Positions 23,422-31,739 of a DNA stretch of 63,532 nucleotides are shown piece by piece (the stretch's first letter is position 1; every line of letters starts with the position of its first letter). The stretch spans positions 1-63,532 of the forward strand of contig NZ_MECL01000222.1 of NCBI RefSeq assembly GCF_014596445.1, given 5' to 3'. The notes under the pieces were generated by a model. It worked only from the letters and a program-made list of their open reading frames with translations. It had not been told where the DNA came from and ran no database searches. The position numbers were made by a program, and so were the translations under genes. The stretch comes from Streptomyces sp. CBMA29. Its GTDB lineage: Bacteria > Actinomycetota > Actinomycetes > Streptomycetales > Streptomycetaceae.

Positions 23422-25035
23422 ATGACCGCCGAACTGGACGACAGCTTCCACGTCTTCGACACCACGCTGCGCGACGGCGCCCAGCGCGAGGGAATCAACC
23501 TCACCGTCGCCGACAAGCTGACGATCGCCCGGCACCTGGACGACTTCGGAGTGGGGTTCATCGAGGGCGGCTGGCCCGGCGCCAATCCCCGCGACACCGA
23601 GTTCTTCGCCCGCGCCGCCACCGAACTGGACCTGAAACACGCGACGCTGGTGGCCTTCGGCGCCACCCGCCGCCCCAACGCCGTCGCCGCGCAGGACCCA
23701 CAGGTCAAGGCCCTGCTGGACTCCGGGGCCCCGGTCATCACCCTGGTCGCCAAGTCCCACGACCGGCATGTGGAACTGGCCCTGCGCACCACCCTCGAAG
23801 AGAACCTGGCGATGGTCACGGACACCGTCTCCCACCTCGTCGCCCAGGGCCGCCGCGTCTTCGTCGACTGCGAGCACTTCTTCGACGGCTACAAGGCCAA
23901 CGCCGCCTACGCCACCGACGTCGTACGGGCCGCGCACGAGGCGGGCGCGTCCGTCGTCGTGCTGTGCGACACCAACGGCGGGATGCTGCCCGCCCAGGTC
24001 CAGGCCGTCACCGGGCTGGTCCTCGCCGACACCGGCGCGCGCCTGGGCATCCACGCGCAGGACGACACCGGCTGCGCGGTCGCCAACACCCTGGCCGCCG
24101 TGGACGCGGGCGCCACCCACGTCCAGTGCACCGCCAACGGCTACGGCGAGCGCGTCGGCAACTCCAACCTCTTCCCGGTGGTCGCCGCGCTGGAACTCAA
24201 GCACGGCCGCCGCGTCCTGCCGCCCGGCACGCTCGGCGAGATGACCCGTATCTCGCACGCCATCGCCGAGGTCGTCAACCTCCCGCCCTCCACCCACCAG
24301 CCCTACGTCGGCGTCTCCGCCTTCGCGCACAAGGCCGGTCTGCACGCCTCCGCGATCAAGGTCGACCCCGACCTCTACCAGCACATCGACCCCGAGCAGG
24401 TCGGCAACACCATGCGGATGCTGGTCTCCGACATGGCGGGCCGCGCCTCCATCGAGCTCAAGGGCAAGGAACTGGGCATCGACCTCGGCGGCGACCGCGA
24501 ACTGGTCGGCCGGGTCGTCGCGCGCGTCAAGGAACGGGAGCTGAAGGGCTACACGTACGAGGCCGCCGACGCGTCGTTCGCGCTGCTGCTGCGCGAGGAG
24601 CTGGAACGCGCTGAGAACGGCGGCCCGCGCCGCTTCTTCCGCACCGAGTCCTGGCGCGTCATCACCGAGGACCGCCCCGACGGCACCCACGCCAACGAGG
24701 CGACGGTGAAGATGTGGGCCAAGGGCGAGCGCATCGTCGCCACCGCCGAGGGCAACGGCCCGGTCAACGCCCTGGACCGCGCCCTGCTCGCGGCCCTCGG
24801 TCGGATCTACCCGCAGCTCGCCGCGTTCGCGCTGGTCGACTACAAGGTCCGTATCCTCGAAGGCCGTTCGGGCACCGACTCCACCACCCGCGTCCTGATC
24901 ACCACCACGGACGGCGCCGCCGAGTGGTCCACGGTCGGTGTCGCCGACAATGTGATCGCCGCGTCCTGGGCGGCACTTGACGACGCGTACACGTACGGGC
25001 TGCTGCGCGCGGGTCTCGAACCCCAGGAGCAGTAG
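23422..25035 (+). CDS. cimA: (R)-citramalate synthase
   Basis: Condenses pyruvate and acetyl-CoA to citramalate, the threonine-independent route to isoleucine precursors. 537 residues. ATG at 23422 behind ACAGGAG. The HMGL-like catalytic barrel opens with FDTTLRDGAQREGINLTVAD, with VLCDTNGGMLPAQVQ and HAQDDTGCAVANTLAAVDAG; the metal-binding His pair is in HVQCTANGYGERVGN. The C-terminal LeuA-like allosteric domain follows about residue 400 (KVRILEGRSGTDSTTRVLIT). Isopropylmalate synthase is the alternative, but length and motifs favour CimA. Confidence 0.92.
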   Translation: MTAELDDSFHVFDTTLRDGAQREGINLTVADKLTIARHLDDFGVGFIEGGWPGANPRDTEFFARAATELDLKHATLVAFGATRRPNAVAAQDPQVKALLDSGAPVITLVAKSHDRHVELALRTTLEENLAMVTDTVSHLVAQGRRVFVDCEHFFDGYKANAAYATDVVRAAHEAGASVVVLCDTNGGMLPAQVQAVTGLVLADTGARLGIHAQDDTGCAVANTLAAVDAGATHVQCTANGYGERVGNSNLFPVVAALELKHGRRVLPPGTLGEMTRISHAIAEVVNLPPSTHQPYVGVSAFAHKAGLHASAIKVDPDLYQHIDPEQVGNTMRMLVSDMAGRASIELKGKELGIDLGGDRELVGRVVARVKERELKGYTYEAADASFALLLREELERAENGGPRRFFRTESWRVITEDRPDGTHANEATVKMWAKGERIVATAEGNGPVNALDRALLAALGRIYPQLAAFALVDYKVRILEGRSGTDSTTRVLITTTDGAAEWSTVGVADNVIAASWAALDDAYTYGLLRAGLEPQEQ

Positions 25036-25110
25036 GGGGATTTCGGCCCCCTGGGGCGTCACCCTTTGCGGTCCGTTTACCGGCCTTTACCGGTCTTTGC
25101 CGTGCCCCTC

Positions 25111-25139
25111 GTCCCGGTCGTGTTCCTCGCGACCGGGAC
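25111..25139 (+). terminator. cimA terminator
   Basis: GTCCCGGTC and GACCGGGAC form a perfect 9-bp stem, 75 bp after the cimA stop. Just upstream TTTACCGG is directly repeated. Confidence 0.6.
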
Positions 25140-25257
25140 CGTTCATGTTCAGACACTGGCGGACGCGCGTAGACCTCGGGCACACTCCTCCTGCGCCACC
25201 TGCACACCGGTCACCCGCACACCACCCACCCCAGCGGAAACAGCAGGAGGAAATCGT

Positions 25258-25776
25258 ATGACGCTACGTCTGCGCGCCCGATCCGTGCTCAGTGTCCTGA
25301 CCCTCGTCCTCACCGCGGTGTTCGCCCCCGGCATCGGACTGGCCAGCTCCACCGACGCGTTCGCCGTCAGCAAGCTCACCCACGCCCAGGCGACCAGCAT
25401 GTTCAGCGGCGCGGGCATCACCTGGTCGTCCTCCGGCGGCTGCTCCAACCGCAACGTCTCGACGTGTACGTCCTTCGACCAGCTCAACCTCACCACCGCC
25501 CAGGGCGCCGTCACCCTCAAGCACGCCAGCGGCTGCGCCCTCAACATCACCGGCGGCACCGAGACCGGCCACGCCAGCGGCACGTACTCCCACTGGAACG
25601 GCTACAAGCTCGACTTCGGCAAGAACACCTGCATCACCAACTACATCCACAACGCCTTCACCTACATCGGTCTCCGCGGCGACGGCTACCCCCAGTACCA
25701 GGCTGCCTCCGGCAACATCTACGCCGACGAGGGCAGCCACTGGGACGCCCTCTTCTACACCTGCGGCGGCTGCTGA
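25258..25776 (+). CDS. Small secreted protein with LAS/M15-like zinc peptidase motif
   Basis: 172 residues with a Sec signal peptide (about 1-35: RARSVLSVLTLVLTAVFAPG, cleavage likely after DAFA). ATG at 25258 behind AGGAGGA. The mature part has six cysteines, suited to disulfides outside the cell. YSHWNGYKLDF gives a His-x6-Asp pair and EGSHWD gives Glu-x-x-His, which resemble the zinc and catalytic residues of LAS (M15-type) peptidoglycan peptidases. A peptidoglycan D-Ala endo/carboxypeptidase is therefore plausible but unproven. Lone gene between cimA and the dispersed repeat. Confidence 0.72.
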   Translation: MTLRLRARSVLSVLTLVLTAVFAPGIGLASSTDAFAVSKLTHAQATSMFSGAGITWSSSGGCSNRNVSTCTSFDQLNLTTAQGAVTLKHASGCALNITGGTETGHASGTYSHWNGYKLDFGKNTCITNYIHNAFTYIGLRGDGYPQYQAASGNIYADEGSHWDALFYTCGGC

Positions 25777-25817
25777 CCCCCCTCCGGGGCGCGGGGAAGG
25801 CACGCTGCCGTTGCGCA

Positions 25818-25973
25818 GGGCCTTGTTGTTAGGGGCGCGGGGAACTGCGCGGCCAGCCACGATGCTCCCGCAGGTCACCACCCGCCCCGGTGGGGCAGTT
25901 CGGTTGTCTCCGGACCACCGGCCGGTGGGGGCGGGCAGCGCAGTTCCCCGCGCCCCTATCGGGCACAAGGCCC
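25818..25973. repeat. Dispersed palindromic intergenic element, copy B
   Basis: Perfect 19-bp inverted arms at 25832-25850 and 25938-25956 (GCGCAGTTCCCCGCGCCCC and its complement), with further outer arms GGGCCTTGT (25818-25826) and ACAAGGCCC (25965-25973). The 87-bp centre resembles copy A. A non-autonomous MITE-like or structured RNA element; similar GC-rich repeats are common between Streptomyces genes. Confidence 0.7.
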
Positions 25974-26072
25974 TTCGCCACGGGGCCGCGCCCCGAGAAG
26001 GATGAGTACGGGTGCTCAGGTCCGCGCCGGAGGCGGACGGCTAGCGTGGGGGGAAGGCGAAAGGAGCCCCCC

Positions 26073-27011
26073 GTGCTGTGGTTGGTGATGCTGCTCGGAG
26101 CGGCGACAGGTCTGCTCGGGACGCGGCGGCAGCGCCGGGTGGCCGCACGTATGGGCGAGCGGGTGTTCCCCAGCCGGCTGGCCGTCCACGGCGCACGTTC
26201 CCGCTTCCCCGCGGCCGGCGGCGCCGAGGTGACGTTCCGGGTGACGGACGACCCGGACGCCGTCGTGCGGTTGAGGGTGGACCGGGCGGAGCCGGAAGAG
26301 GGCGAGCTGCGCAACGCGGTGGCGGACGCCCTGGAACGGGCGCAGGCGTGGCGCAGCCTCGACGCGGCGTTCCGCGAAGGCGGTTACGAGGTGTACGCCC
26401 TCGGCAACGTCGTCGCCGAGCCGTGGATCGCGGCCGACCCCCGTAACGGAACGGTCGACGACCTCCTCACCCGTATCGCCGCCTGCCTGACCCGCTGGTC
26501 CTGCGCCACGCCCACGACCGTACTGATCGCCCACCCCGACCTGGCGGCGGGTCTGAAGGACCGCGACCCGAGCGCTCCGACGCTGCTGCGGGTGACCGCG
26601 AGACGGCGGCTCGCCGCCCTGTCGGGCCAACGCCCGTACTACCGCGCCTGGTTCGAATGGCACGACGGCGTCCCCGTCCCCGGCTCAGGCCACCTCGACC
26701 TCGTCCGCCCCTTCGACGACGGTCAGCGCTTCGCCGCCGCCGTGGAGGCGAGCGCCGCCGCGTGGCTGGCCGAGGCGGTCCCGGAGGCGACGGTGTGCTC
26801 CGCGACCGGCGTCTGGCGGCTGCTGCCGAACCGCGTCGACCGCGTCACCGGCTTCGTCCTCTACCGCGACGAGCCGGAGCCGGGCCCCGTCTACCTCGGC
26901 AAACACGCCCTGCGGGTGACGACGGACCTGGACGGCGCGCTGGTCGGCGACCCGACCGTCCTGCCCAACGTCCGGGAGGGCCGGGGCCGCCTGCACCTGC
27001 CCACCCTGTGA
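26073..27011 (+). CDS. Hypothetical protein with N-terminal membrane anchor
   Basis: 312 residues starting at the GTG at 26073, with AAGGAG six bases upstream. The first 15 residues (MLWLVMLLGAATGLLG) form one hydrophobic segment followed by RRQRRVAARMG, so an inside C-terminus anchored in the membrane is likely. The remainder is soluble mixed alpha/beta with no catalytic motif recognised. I do not recognise the family. Upstream is the palindromic element; downstream, 119 bp on, a GNAT gene. Confidence 0.75.
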   Translation: MLWLVMLLGAATGLLGTRRQRRVAARMGERVFPSRLAVHGARSRFPAAGGAEVTFRVTDDPDAVVRLRVDRAEPEEGELRNAVADALERAQAWRSLDAAFREGGYEVYALGNVVAEPWIAADPRNGTVDDLLTRIAACLTRWSCATPTTVLIAHPDLAAGLKDRDPSAPTLLRVTARRRLAALSGQRPYYRAWFEWHDGVPVPGSGHLDLVRPFDDGQRFAAAVEASAAAWLAEAVPEATVCSATGVWRLLPNRVDRVTGFVLYRDEPEPGPVYLGKHALRVTTDLDGALVGDPTVLPNVREGRGRLHLPTL

Positions 27012-27130
27012 GGAGTGCCGCCCTCACTTACCGCGCGACCGAGTCTGAGGCCCAGGCACCCACCCCGCACCCGCGACGGTCGCCGGAAAACGGGTCGAGC
27101 CCACGGCCCCCGATACGTAAGGTCACGCGG

Positions 27131-27589
27131 GTGACAGACACCCCCGAGACCATCGTCAGGGACGCGGTGGCGGCCGACGCCGCCGCCATCGCGCACGTCC
27201 ACGTCACCTCGCGCGAGGTGACCATGCCGTACCTGCCGCCGCGCACCCGGACGGACGCCCAAGTGGAGGCGTGGGTACGGGACATCGTGCTGCCCGGCTC
27301 GGCGGTGTGGGTGGCCGAGCGGGGCGGCGCCGTCGTCGGCTACGCGTCCGTCGAGGACGGCGTCCTCGACGCCCTCTACCTCCTGGCGGAGGTGCGCCGC
27401 CAGGGCATCGGCAGCCGCCTCCTCGCCCGTGCCAAGACCCACAGCCCCGCCGGCCTCAGCCTCTTCGCCTTCCAGCGCAACACCGACGCCCGCGCCTTCT
27501 ACGAGCACCACGGCTTCACGCTGGTCGACATGAACGACGGCTCCCGCAACATGGAAAAGGAGCCCGACCTCTCCATGCGCTGGCCGTAA
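27131..27589 (+). CDS. GNAT family N-acetyltransferase
   Basis: 152 residues, GTG start at 27131 (VTDTPETIVRDAVAADAAAI). The acetyl-CoA pyrophosphate-binding loop is VRRQGIGSRLLARA, after LDALYLLAEV; the C-terminal NTDARAFYEHHGFTLVD is typical. Acceptor substrate unknown. The longer open frame upstream overlaps the previous gene and is not coding. Confidence 0.88.
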   Translation: MTDTPETIVRDAVAADAAAIAHVHVTSREVTMPYLPPRTRTDAQVEAWVRDIVLPGSAVWVAERGGAVVGYASVEDGVLDALYLLAEVRRQGIGSRLLARAKTHSPAGLSLFAFQRNTDARAFYEHHGFTLVDMNDGSRNMEKEPDLSMRWP

Positions 27590-27639
27590 CCCCCCTCCAG
27601 GGAGAGCGGGTGTCAGACCCCGGCCCTAGCATGCGACGT

Positions 27640-28143
27640 ATGGGCATGATCGAGAACTACGCACGTCTGACACCCGCCGAACTCGACCGCGCCGTCCGGG
27701 AACCGGACTGGGTGCAGAAGTTCGTCTTCGACCAGATGTACACCGGGTCGGAGGAGACCACGGGCGCGGGCCAGCCGCGCTGCCTCGACATCGACAAGGC
27801 GTGGGACACGCTCGATTTCCTGTTCCGGCGGATCGAGTTCCCGCTCGACATCGTCCACGGCGGCCAGCCGATACCCGGCGCGGGCGACTGGGGCTACGGC
27901 CCGCCCCGCCACCTCACACCCGACCAGGTCCGCACGGCCGCCGCCGCCCTGACCGCCCTCCCCGCCGCCGCCCTCACCAAGGGCCTCACCGAAACCGAGG
28001 TCGAAGAGGGCGTCCTCTACCCGAGCGTCGAGGGCCAGGCCCTCGAAATGCTCGAATACGCGACCCAGCACTACGAGGCCCTCGTCCCCTTCTTCCAGGC
28101 CGCAGCCAGCGAAGGCGACGCGATGGCCCTCTGGCTCAGCTAG
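27640..28143 (+). CDS. DUF1877 (YfbM-like) protein
   Basis: 167 residues beginning MGMIENYARLTPAELDRAV, the usual opening of YfbM/DUF1877 proteins, with LDIDKAWDTLDFLF and a C-terminal region ending in YEALVPFFQAAASEGDAMAL. The function of the family is unknown. An in-frame ATG at 27631 is possible, but the family normally starts at MGMI. Its last 8 bp overlap the convergent gene at 28136. Confidence 0.85.
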   Translation: MGMIENYARLTPAELDRAVREPDWVQKFVFDQMYTGSEETTGAGQPRCLDIDKAWDTLDFLFRRIEFPLDIVHGGQPIPGAGDWGYGPPRHLTPDQVRTAAAALTALPAAALTKGLTETEVEEGVLYPSVEGQALEMLEYATQHYEALVPFFQAAASEGDAMALWLS

Positions 28144-28669
28144 GGGTCCAGGGCAGCGGAGCGGGTGGGGTGAGTTGGGCTTCGGTGCGGGCGAGGCGCC
28201 GGGTGGTACGGCGGGCGAAGGGGAGGGTCGCGAGGAGGAGGGCGGCGAGGGCCAGGTGGAGGACGGCGAGGTCCTTGGCGGTGGGCCCCCAGACGAGCAG
28301 GGCGGTGCCCAGGACGGCGAAGAGGGCGGCGAGGGCGAGCACCAGGCGGCGGGCGGTGCGGGCGGTCCGGCGTTGGCGGTGCAGCAGGAGGGTCATGGCG
28401 TGGCGGGCCGTGGGGTCGGAGGGGATGTCCTCCTTGCGCATGAGGCGGGCGGCCACGGCGACCTGCCGGGGGGTGAGCCCGGTCTCCCGGGCGATGTGCC
28501 GCCGGGTTCTCAGGTCCTGCCACAGGAACGCCAATGCGATCCCCGAACAACCGATGGCCGGGACGGCGGAAGCGGGCCGCGCGAACAGGCACACGGCGAC
28601 GTAGAGCACGGCGGCCGCGAGGCGCACCCATATGTTGTCGCGCCAGGGGGGTTCGTGGTCCCAGTCCAT
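28136..28669 (-). CDS. Small membrane protein with four predicted helices
   Basis: 177 residues. Hydrophobic segments near residues 17-32 and 35-50 and again near 108-127 and 132-150, separated by a charged cytosolic loop (TRRHIARETGLTPRQVAVAA). N-terminus MDWDHEPPWRDN. No family recognised. Convergent with the DUF1877 gene, with overlapping stop regions. Followed upstream (minus strand) by the RDD protein gene 69 bp away. Confidence 0.75.
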   Translation of the reverse strand: MDWDHEPPWRDNIWVRLAAAVLYVAVCLFARPASAVPAIGCSGIALAFLWQDLRTRRHIARETGLTPRQVAVAARLMRKEDIPSDPTARHAMTLLLHRQRRTARTARRLVLALAALFAVLGTALLVWGPTAKDLAVLHLALAALLLATLPFARRTTRRLARTEAQLTPPAPLPWTPS

Positions 28670-28738
28670 GGCGGTGGGCCTATCCGTGTCCGGGCGCCCC
28701 GGCGACAGGGCCGGGGCACACGGACAACAGGGTGCGGG

Positions 28739-29317
28739 TCAGGGCTTGATGACGACGGAGTGGACGATCTTGTCCGCGAAGGTCTGCTTCTTGGCGTCCC
28801 AGGCAGGCCACAGGAAGCCGAGGTAGCAGGGCAGCGCGTCCAGGATGTGCAGCAGGCGGCGGCCGAAGGCCAGGCCGAAGCCGAGGACCTGGCCGTCCGC
28901 CTCGCGCAGGGTGCGGGTGCCCACGATCTTCTTGCCCGGCGTCTGCCCGGTCGTACCCTCCAGGTAGGAGAAGTAGATCGAACCGGCCAGGGCGACGACC
29001 GCGCCCAGCAGGGCCCCGGCCGTGCCGCCGATGCCGAAACGCAGGATCGCGTACGGGACACCGATGATGAGCGCGTCGAGGAGGTACGAACCCGCCCGCG
29101 CGCCCCAGTTGGCCAACGGGGGCATTCCGGTCGGCTGTTGACCGTAGTTCGCGACGTCAGGCTGGCCGCCGCCGGGGTAGGACGGTATGGGTCCCTGCCC
29201 GTAAGGGCCGGGCTGGCCATAGGGGTTGGGCTGTTGCTGCCCCTGCGGGTCGTGCTCCCAGGGGCCGGACTGTCCGCCGTTGTTGCCGTCGTATGGAGGT
29301 GGCTGTCTGTCACTCAT
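28739..29317 (-). CDS. RDD family membrane protein
   Basis: 192 residues. The ATG at 29317 (MSDRQPPPYDGNNGGQS) starts a Pro/Gly/Gln/Tyr-rich cytosolic tail of about 75 residues, then the RDD domain: WGARAGSYLLDALIIGVPYA, a second helix GALLGAVVALAGSIYFSYL and TGQTPGKKIVGTRTLREADG, ending LPCYLGFLWPAWDAKKQTFA. RDD proteins are membrane proteins of mostly unknown role, some linked to ion transport. Conserved Arg and Asp are present. Confidence 0.88.
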   Translation of the reverse strand: MSDRQPPPYDGNNGGQSGPWEHDPQGQQQPNPYGQPGPYGQGPIPSYPGGGQPDVANYGQQPTGMPPLANWGARAGSYLLDALIIGVPYAILRFGIGGTAGALLGAVVALAGSIYFSYLEGTTGQTPGKKIVGTRTLREADGQVLGFGLAFGRRLLHILDALPCYLGFLWPAWDAKKQTFADKIVHSVVIKP

Positions 29318-29398
29318 GCCGCCGAGTACACAGGGCCCACCGGCAGGAGACAACCCTCTACCTGCAACGATTGCGTACCGCTCGGCCAAACGGTCAGG

Positions 29399-29878
29399 TC
29401 AGCCGATCGGTTCGACGTACAGAGCGAGGTTGGCGAGCGAGGACGCGATGCCGGTCTCGTGGTCGACCTGGTCGATACCGGGCGGTACGTCGGTGGCCGT
29501 GACGGCGACCTCGGTGGCGTCGTCGGCGGCGTTGTCGGCGGGCGTGAGAGACCAGGTCATCGTCATAGTGCCCGCGTACAGCGGGTCGTCCGCCTCGAAA
29601 ACGGCCTGCTGGACGACCCGGCGGTGTGGGACCAACTGCGTGAAGGCGACGGTGACGACGTCGGTCGCGTCCGAGGACTTGCCCGGGTTGTCGGCCGCGT
29701 CGAGATACGTGAGCACCATACGGAAGCCGCCGCCGGGGCGCGGGTCCCAGTGCTCGATACGGCCGCGCATACCGTCAGGCGGCAGCCACGCTTCGAGGGA
29801 GTCGCGGTCGAGGAGGGCGCCGTAGACGGTCGCCGGTGGTGCCGCGATGACCCGGCTGGCGCGGTCGGTCCTACCCAT
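29399..29878 (-). CDS. SRPBCC / AHSA1-type protein
   Basis: 159 residues starting MGRTDRASRVIAAPPATVYG, the standard first strand and helix of the START-like fold, followed by DSLEAWLPPDGMRG and the C-terminal helix TGIASSLANLALYVEPI. Ligand unknown; probably a small-molecule-binding or stress-related protein. Monocistronic between the RDD and DUF397 genes. Confidence 0.85.
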   Translation of the reverse strand: MGRTDRASRVIAAPPATVYGALLDRDSLEAWLPPDGMRGRIEHWDPRPGGGFRMVLTYLDAADNPGKSSDATDVVTVAFTQLVPHRRVVQQAVFEADDPLYAGTMTMTWSLTPADNAADDATEVAVTATDVPPGIDQVDHETGIASSLANLALYVEPIG

Positions 29879-29956
29879 GAGCCGAGTCTAGGACCGGAAC
29901 GGCGGCGCCCGCACTCATGCCGTGCGGGCGATCCGTCGGACGTGTCGCCCGATACG

Positions 29957-30175
29957 TCAGAGCGCGGGCTGCTGCGCGGCGGCGAACGTCACGAACGCCG
30001 ACCACGCGGCGGGCGTGACCGTGAGAGCCGGGCCCTCGGGGTCCTTTGAGTCACGAATGTGAATCGCCTGCGGATGCGCGGCCACCTCGACGCAGTTCCC
30101 GCCCGCATCACTGCTGAAGCTGGACTTGACCCAGACGAGGTCGGGGGAGGGGCTCGGCCGTGCTGCGCGGTTCAT
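29957..30175 (-). CDS. DUF397 protein
   Basis: 72 residues with the family signature VWVKSSFSSDAGGNCVEVA, then IHIRDSKDPEGPALTVTPAA and WSAFVTFAA. Its start overlaps the stop of the HTH gene by 4 bp (30172-30175), so they are cotranscribed and probably translationally coupled. Such HTH/DUF397 pairs are highly amplified in Streptomyces; some are reported as developmental regulators or toxin-antitoxin-like pairs. Confidence 0.92.
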   Translation of the reverse strand: MNRAARPSPSPDLVWVKSSFSSDAGGNCVEVAAHPQAIHIRDSKDPEGPALTVTPAAWSAFVTFAAAQQPAL

Positions 30176-30996
30176 CGGTCTCCTAGCAGATCGTCCATCA
30201 GGCTCATGCTCTCCTCGGGCGTGAGGGCCTGTGAACGCAGCATCCCATATTTCTGTTGGAGCAGAGCGACATCATCTGGGTCATCGACCAGGACGCTCAC
30301 GTGCTGACCTTCCAGGTATGCCAAGTGCTCGTGAGCGGGCGTTTCCAGCAGCACCATCGGACCTGCGAGCCCCGCGTGATGCTCACGGTCGGTTGGCATG
30401 ATCTGGATGTTCAGAAAGGGGAGCTGGGCCAGCTCCCTCAGGTGTGCGATCTGGCGGTGCAACTCCCTACGGCCGCCGATCGGTCGTCGCAGGATGGACT
30501 CCTCCAGGACGAATGTCATCATCGGCGGCCAGGGCAAGCGATCGAAGATGCTCTGCCGGGTCACTCGGTCGGCGACCTTCTCCTCAAGCTCGTCGGGGCT
30601 CAGCGGCGGATACAGGTTGCCGAACACGGCTCGCGCGTAACCCTCGGTTTGGAGCAGGCCCGGCACGACCTGGTTCTCGTACGACATCAGGCTCAGCGCC
30701 AGCGGCTCCTCCTCCATGTAGTCCTGCGCGAACAGCGGATACCGCTCCGCCTGCGGCACTTCGGCGACGGCCACCTCCAGCGTCTGACTTGTGCGGAGCA
30801 ACTGGTCGAGCTGGCGGGCCAGCCGCAGGCCGAGCGGTCTGCGGCCCTGCTCGATCGATGCGATCTGGTCCAGGCTCAGGTTCACCTCGTCGGCGAGCCG
30901 CTGCTGCGACATACCGCTCGCACGCCTGAACTGGCCGACCGTGGCGCCGATGACGCGCCACGCTGAGTTTTTTCGTGGTCGCTTTCCGTAGGGCAT
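30172..30996 (-). CDS. XRE-family helix-turn-helix regulator with DUF5753 domain
   Basis: 274 residues. ATG at 30996 gives MPYGKRPRKNSAWRVIGATV; upstream codons lack a ribosome site. The XRE helix-turn-helix is GQFRRASGMSQQRLADEVNL then SLDQIASIEQGRRPLG (about 20-58). The C-terminal DUF5753 domain spans about 95-270 (YMEEEPLALSLMSYENQVVP, GLLQTEGYARAV). Partner of the downstream DUF397 protein. Target genes unknown; usually autoregulatory. Confidence 0.92.
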   Translation of the reverse strand: MPYGKRPRKNSAWRVIGATVGQFRRASGMSQQRLADEVNLSLDQIASIEQGRRPLGLRLARQLDQLLRTSQTLEVAVAEVPQAERYPLFAQDYMEEEPLALSLMSYENQVVPGLLQTEGYARAVFGNLYPPLSPDELEEKVADRVTRQSIFDRLPWPPMMTFVLEESILRRPIGGRRELHRQIAHLRELAQLPFLNIQIMPTDREHHAGLAGPMVLLETPAHEHLAYLEGQHVSVLVDDPDDVALLQQKYGMLRSQALTPEESMSLMDDLLGDR

Positions 30997-31088
30997 GCGA
31001 TCTCTATTTCCGTCCCAAACCCGCGCCACCCTCGTCCGGCTCGTACAGTCCCGTTGTACGGGTGCGGAAGGGGCGGCGGCGGCGCCCG

Positions 31089-31685
31089 TCACCGCAGTTG
31101 ACTGAAGGCCAGGTCGGCGTCGGCCACAGCCTCGGGGCGGACGTCGTGGGCGGTTCGGCCGTCGGCGATCTTCTGCCAGTTGGTCCGGGCGAGGACCCGC
31201 TGGACCGCGAGTACCTGGGCGGCTCGCAGGCGTGCCTGGATGCCGTTGCCGAGGGCGTCCGCCAGGGCCTCCTCGTCTTCGAGCTGGTACCGCGTGAGCC
31301 GGCCCGCCAGGCTCGGTGTGGTGAACACCAGCCGGTGGAACGCCACCACTTCGGGATGGTCGCTGAGGCCGGTGACGGGGTCGTACCGATCGAGTCCGGC
31401 CCGGAAGTGCCGGTGCAGCGCCGTCACCGGCTGAAGGCCGGGCCCGCGGTCATATACGACGCGTGCCGCCTCGCCCTGGTGGTCCGCGAACCGGTGCAGC
31501 ACCAGGTCTTCCTTGGTGGGGAAGTACCGGAAGAGGGTCGGCTTGGAGATCTCGGCAGCCGCCGCGACATCGTTGACCGAGACGCGGTCGAAGCCGTGCT
31601 CCAGGAACAGTGAGACGGCCGCGTCGCCGATGGCGTCGCGCGTCCGCTCCTTCTTGCGGGCCCGCAGTCCCGTCGGCTCGCTCAT
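31089..31685 (-). CDS. TetR-family transcriptional regulator
   Basis: 198 residues. The N-terminal helix-turn-helix is RTRDAIGDAAVSLFLEHGFD then RVSVNDVAAAAEISKPTLFRY; the C-terminal ligand domain is variable (YDPVTGLSDHPEVVAFHRLV). Divergent from an NAD(P)-binding protein gene with only 54 bp between starts, and that gap holds an AT-rich inverted repeat, so it probably represses both. Effector unknown. Confidence 0.9.
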   Translation of the reverse strand: MSEPTGLRARKKERTRDAIGDAAVSLFLEHGFDRVSVNDVAAAAEISKPTLFRYFPTKEDLVLHRFADHQGEAARVVYDRGPGLQPVTALHRHFRAGLDRYDPVTGLSDHPEVVAFHRLVFTTPSLAGRLTRYQLEDEEALADALGNGIQARLRAAQVLAVQRVLARTNWQKIADGRTAHDVRPEAVADADLAFSQLR

Positions 31686-31703
31686 CCGACCACAGTAACA
31701 TTC

Positions 31704-31733
31704 GTAACCGAGTTGCTTTTTTAACTCAGTAAC
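31704..31733. promoter_or_regulatory. Probable TetR operator
   Basis: GTAACCGAGTT (31704-31714) and AACTCAGTAAC (31723-31733) are inverted copies matching at 9 of 11 positions, 8 bp apart. Another GTAAC half lies at 31695. The gap is strikingly AT-rich for this genome and covers the only space for both divergent promoters. Confidence 0.65.
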
Positions 31734-31739
31734 GTTTTC

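Noticed and set aside
22889..23425. 178-codon frame over the ilvE-cimA gap
   Set aside because: It crosses the dispersed repeat and the attenuator terminator and has no coding signature; the short Val-Ile-Ile frame explains the region better.
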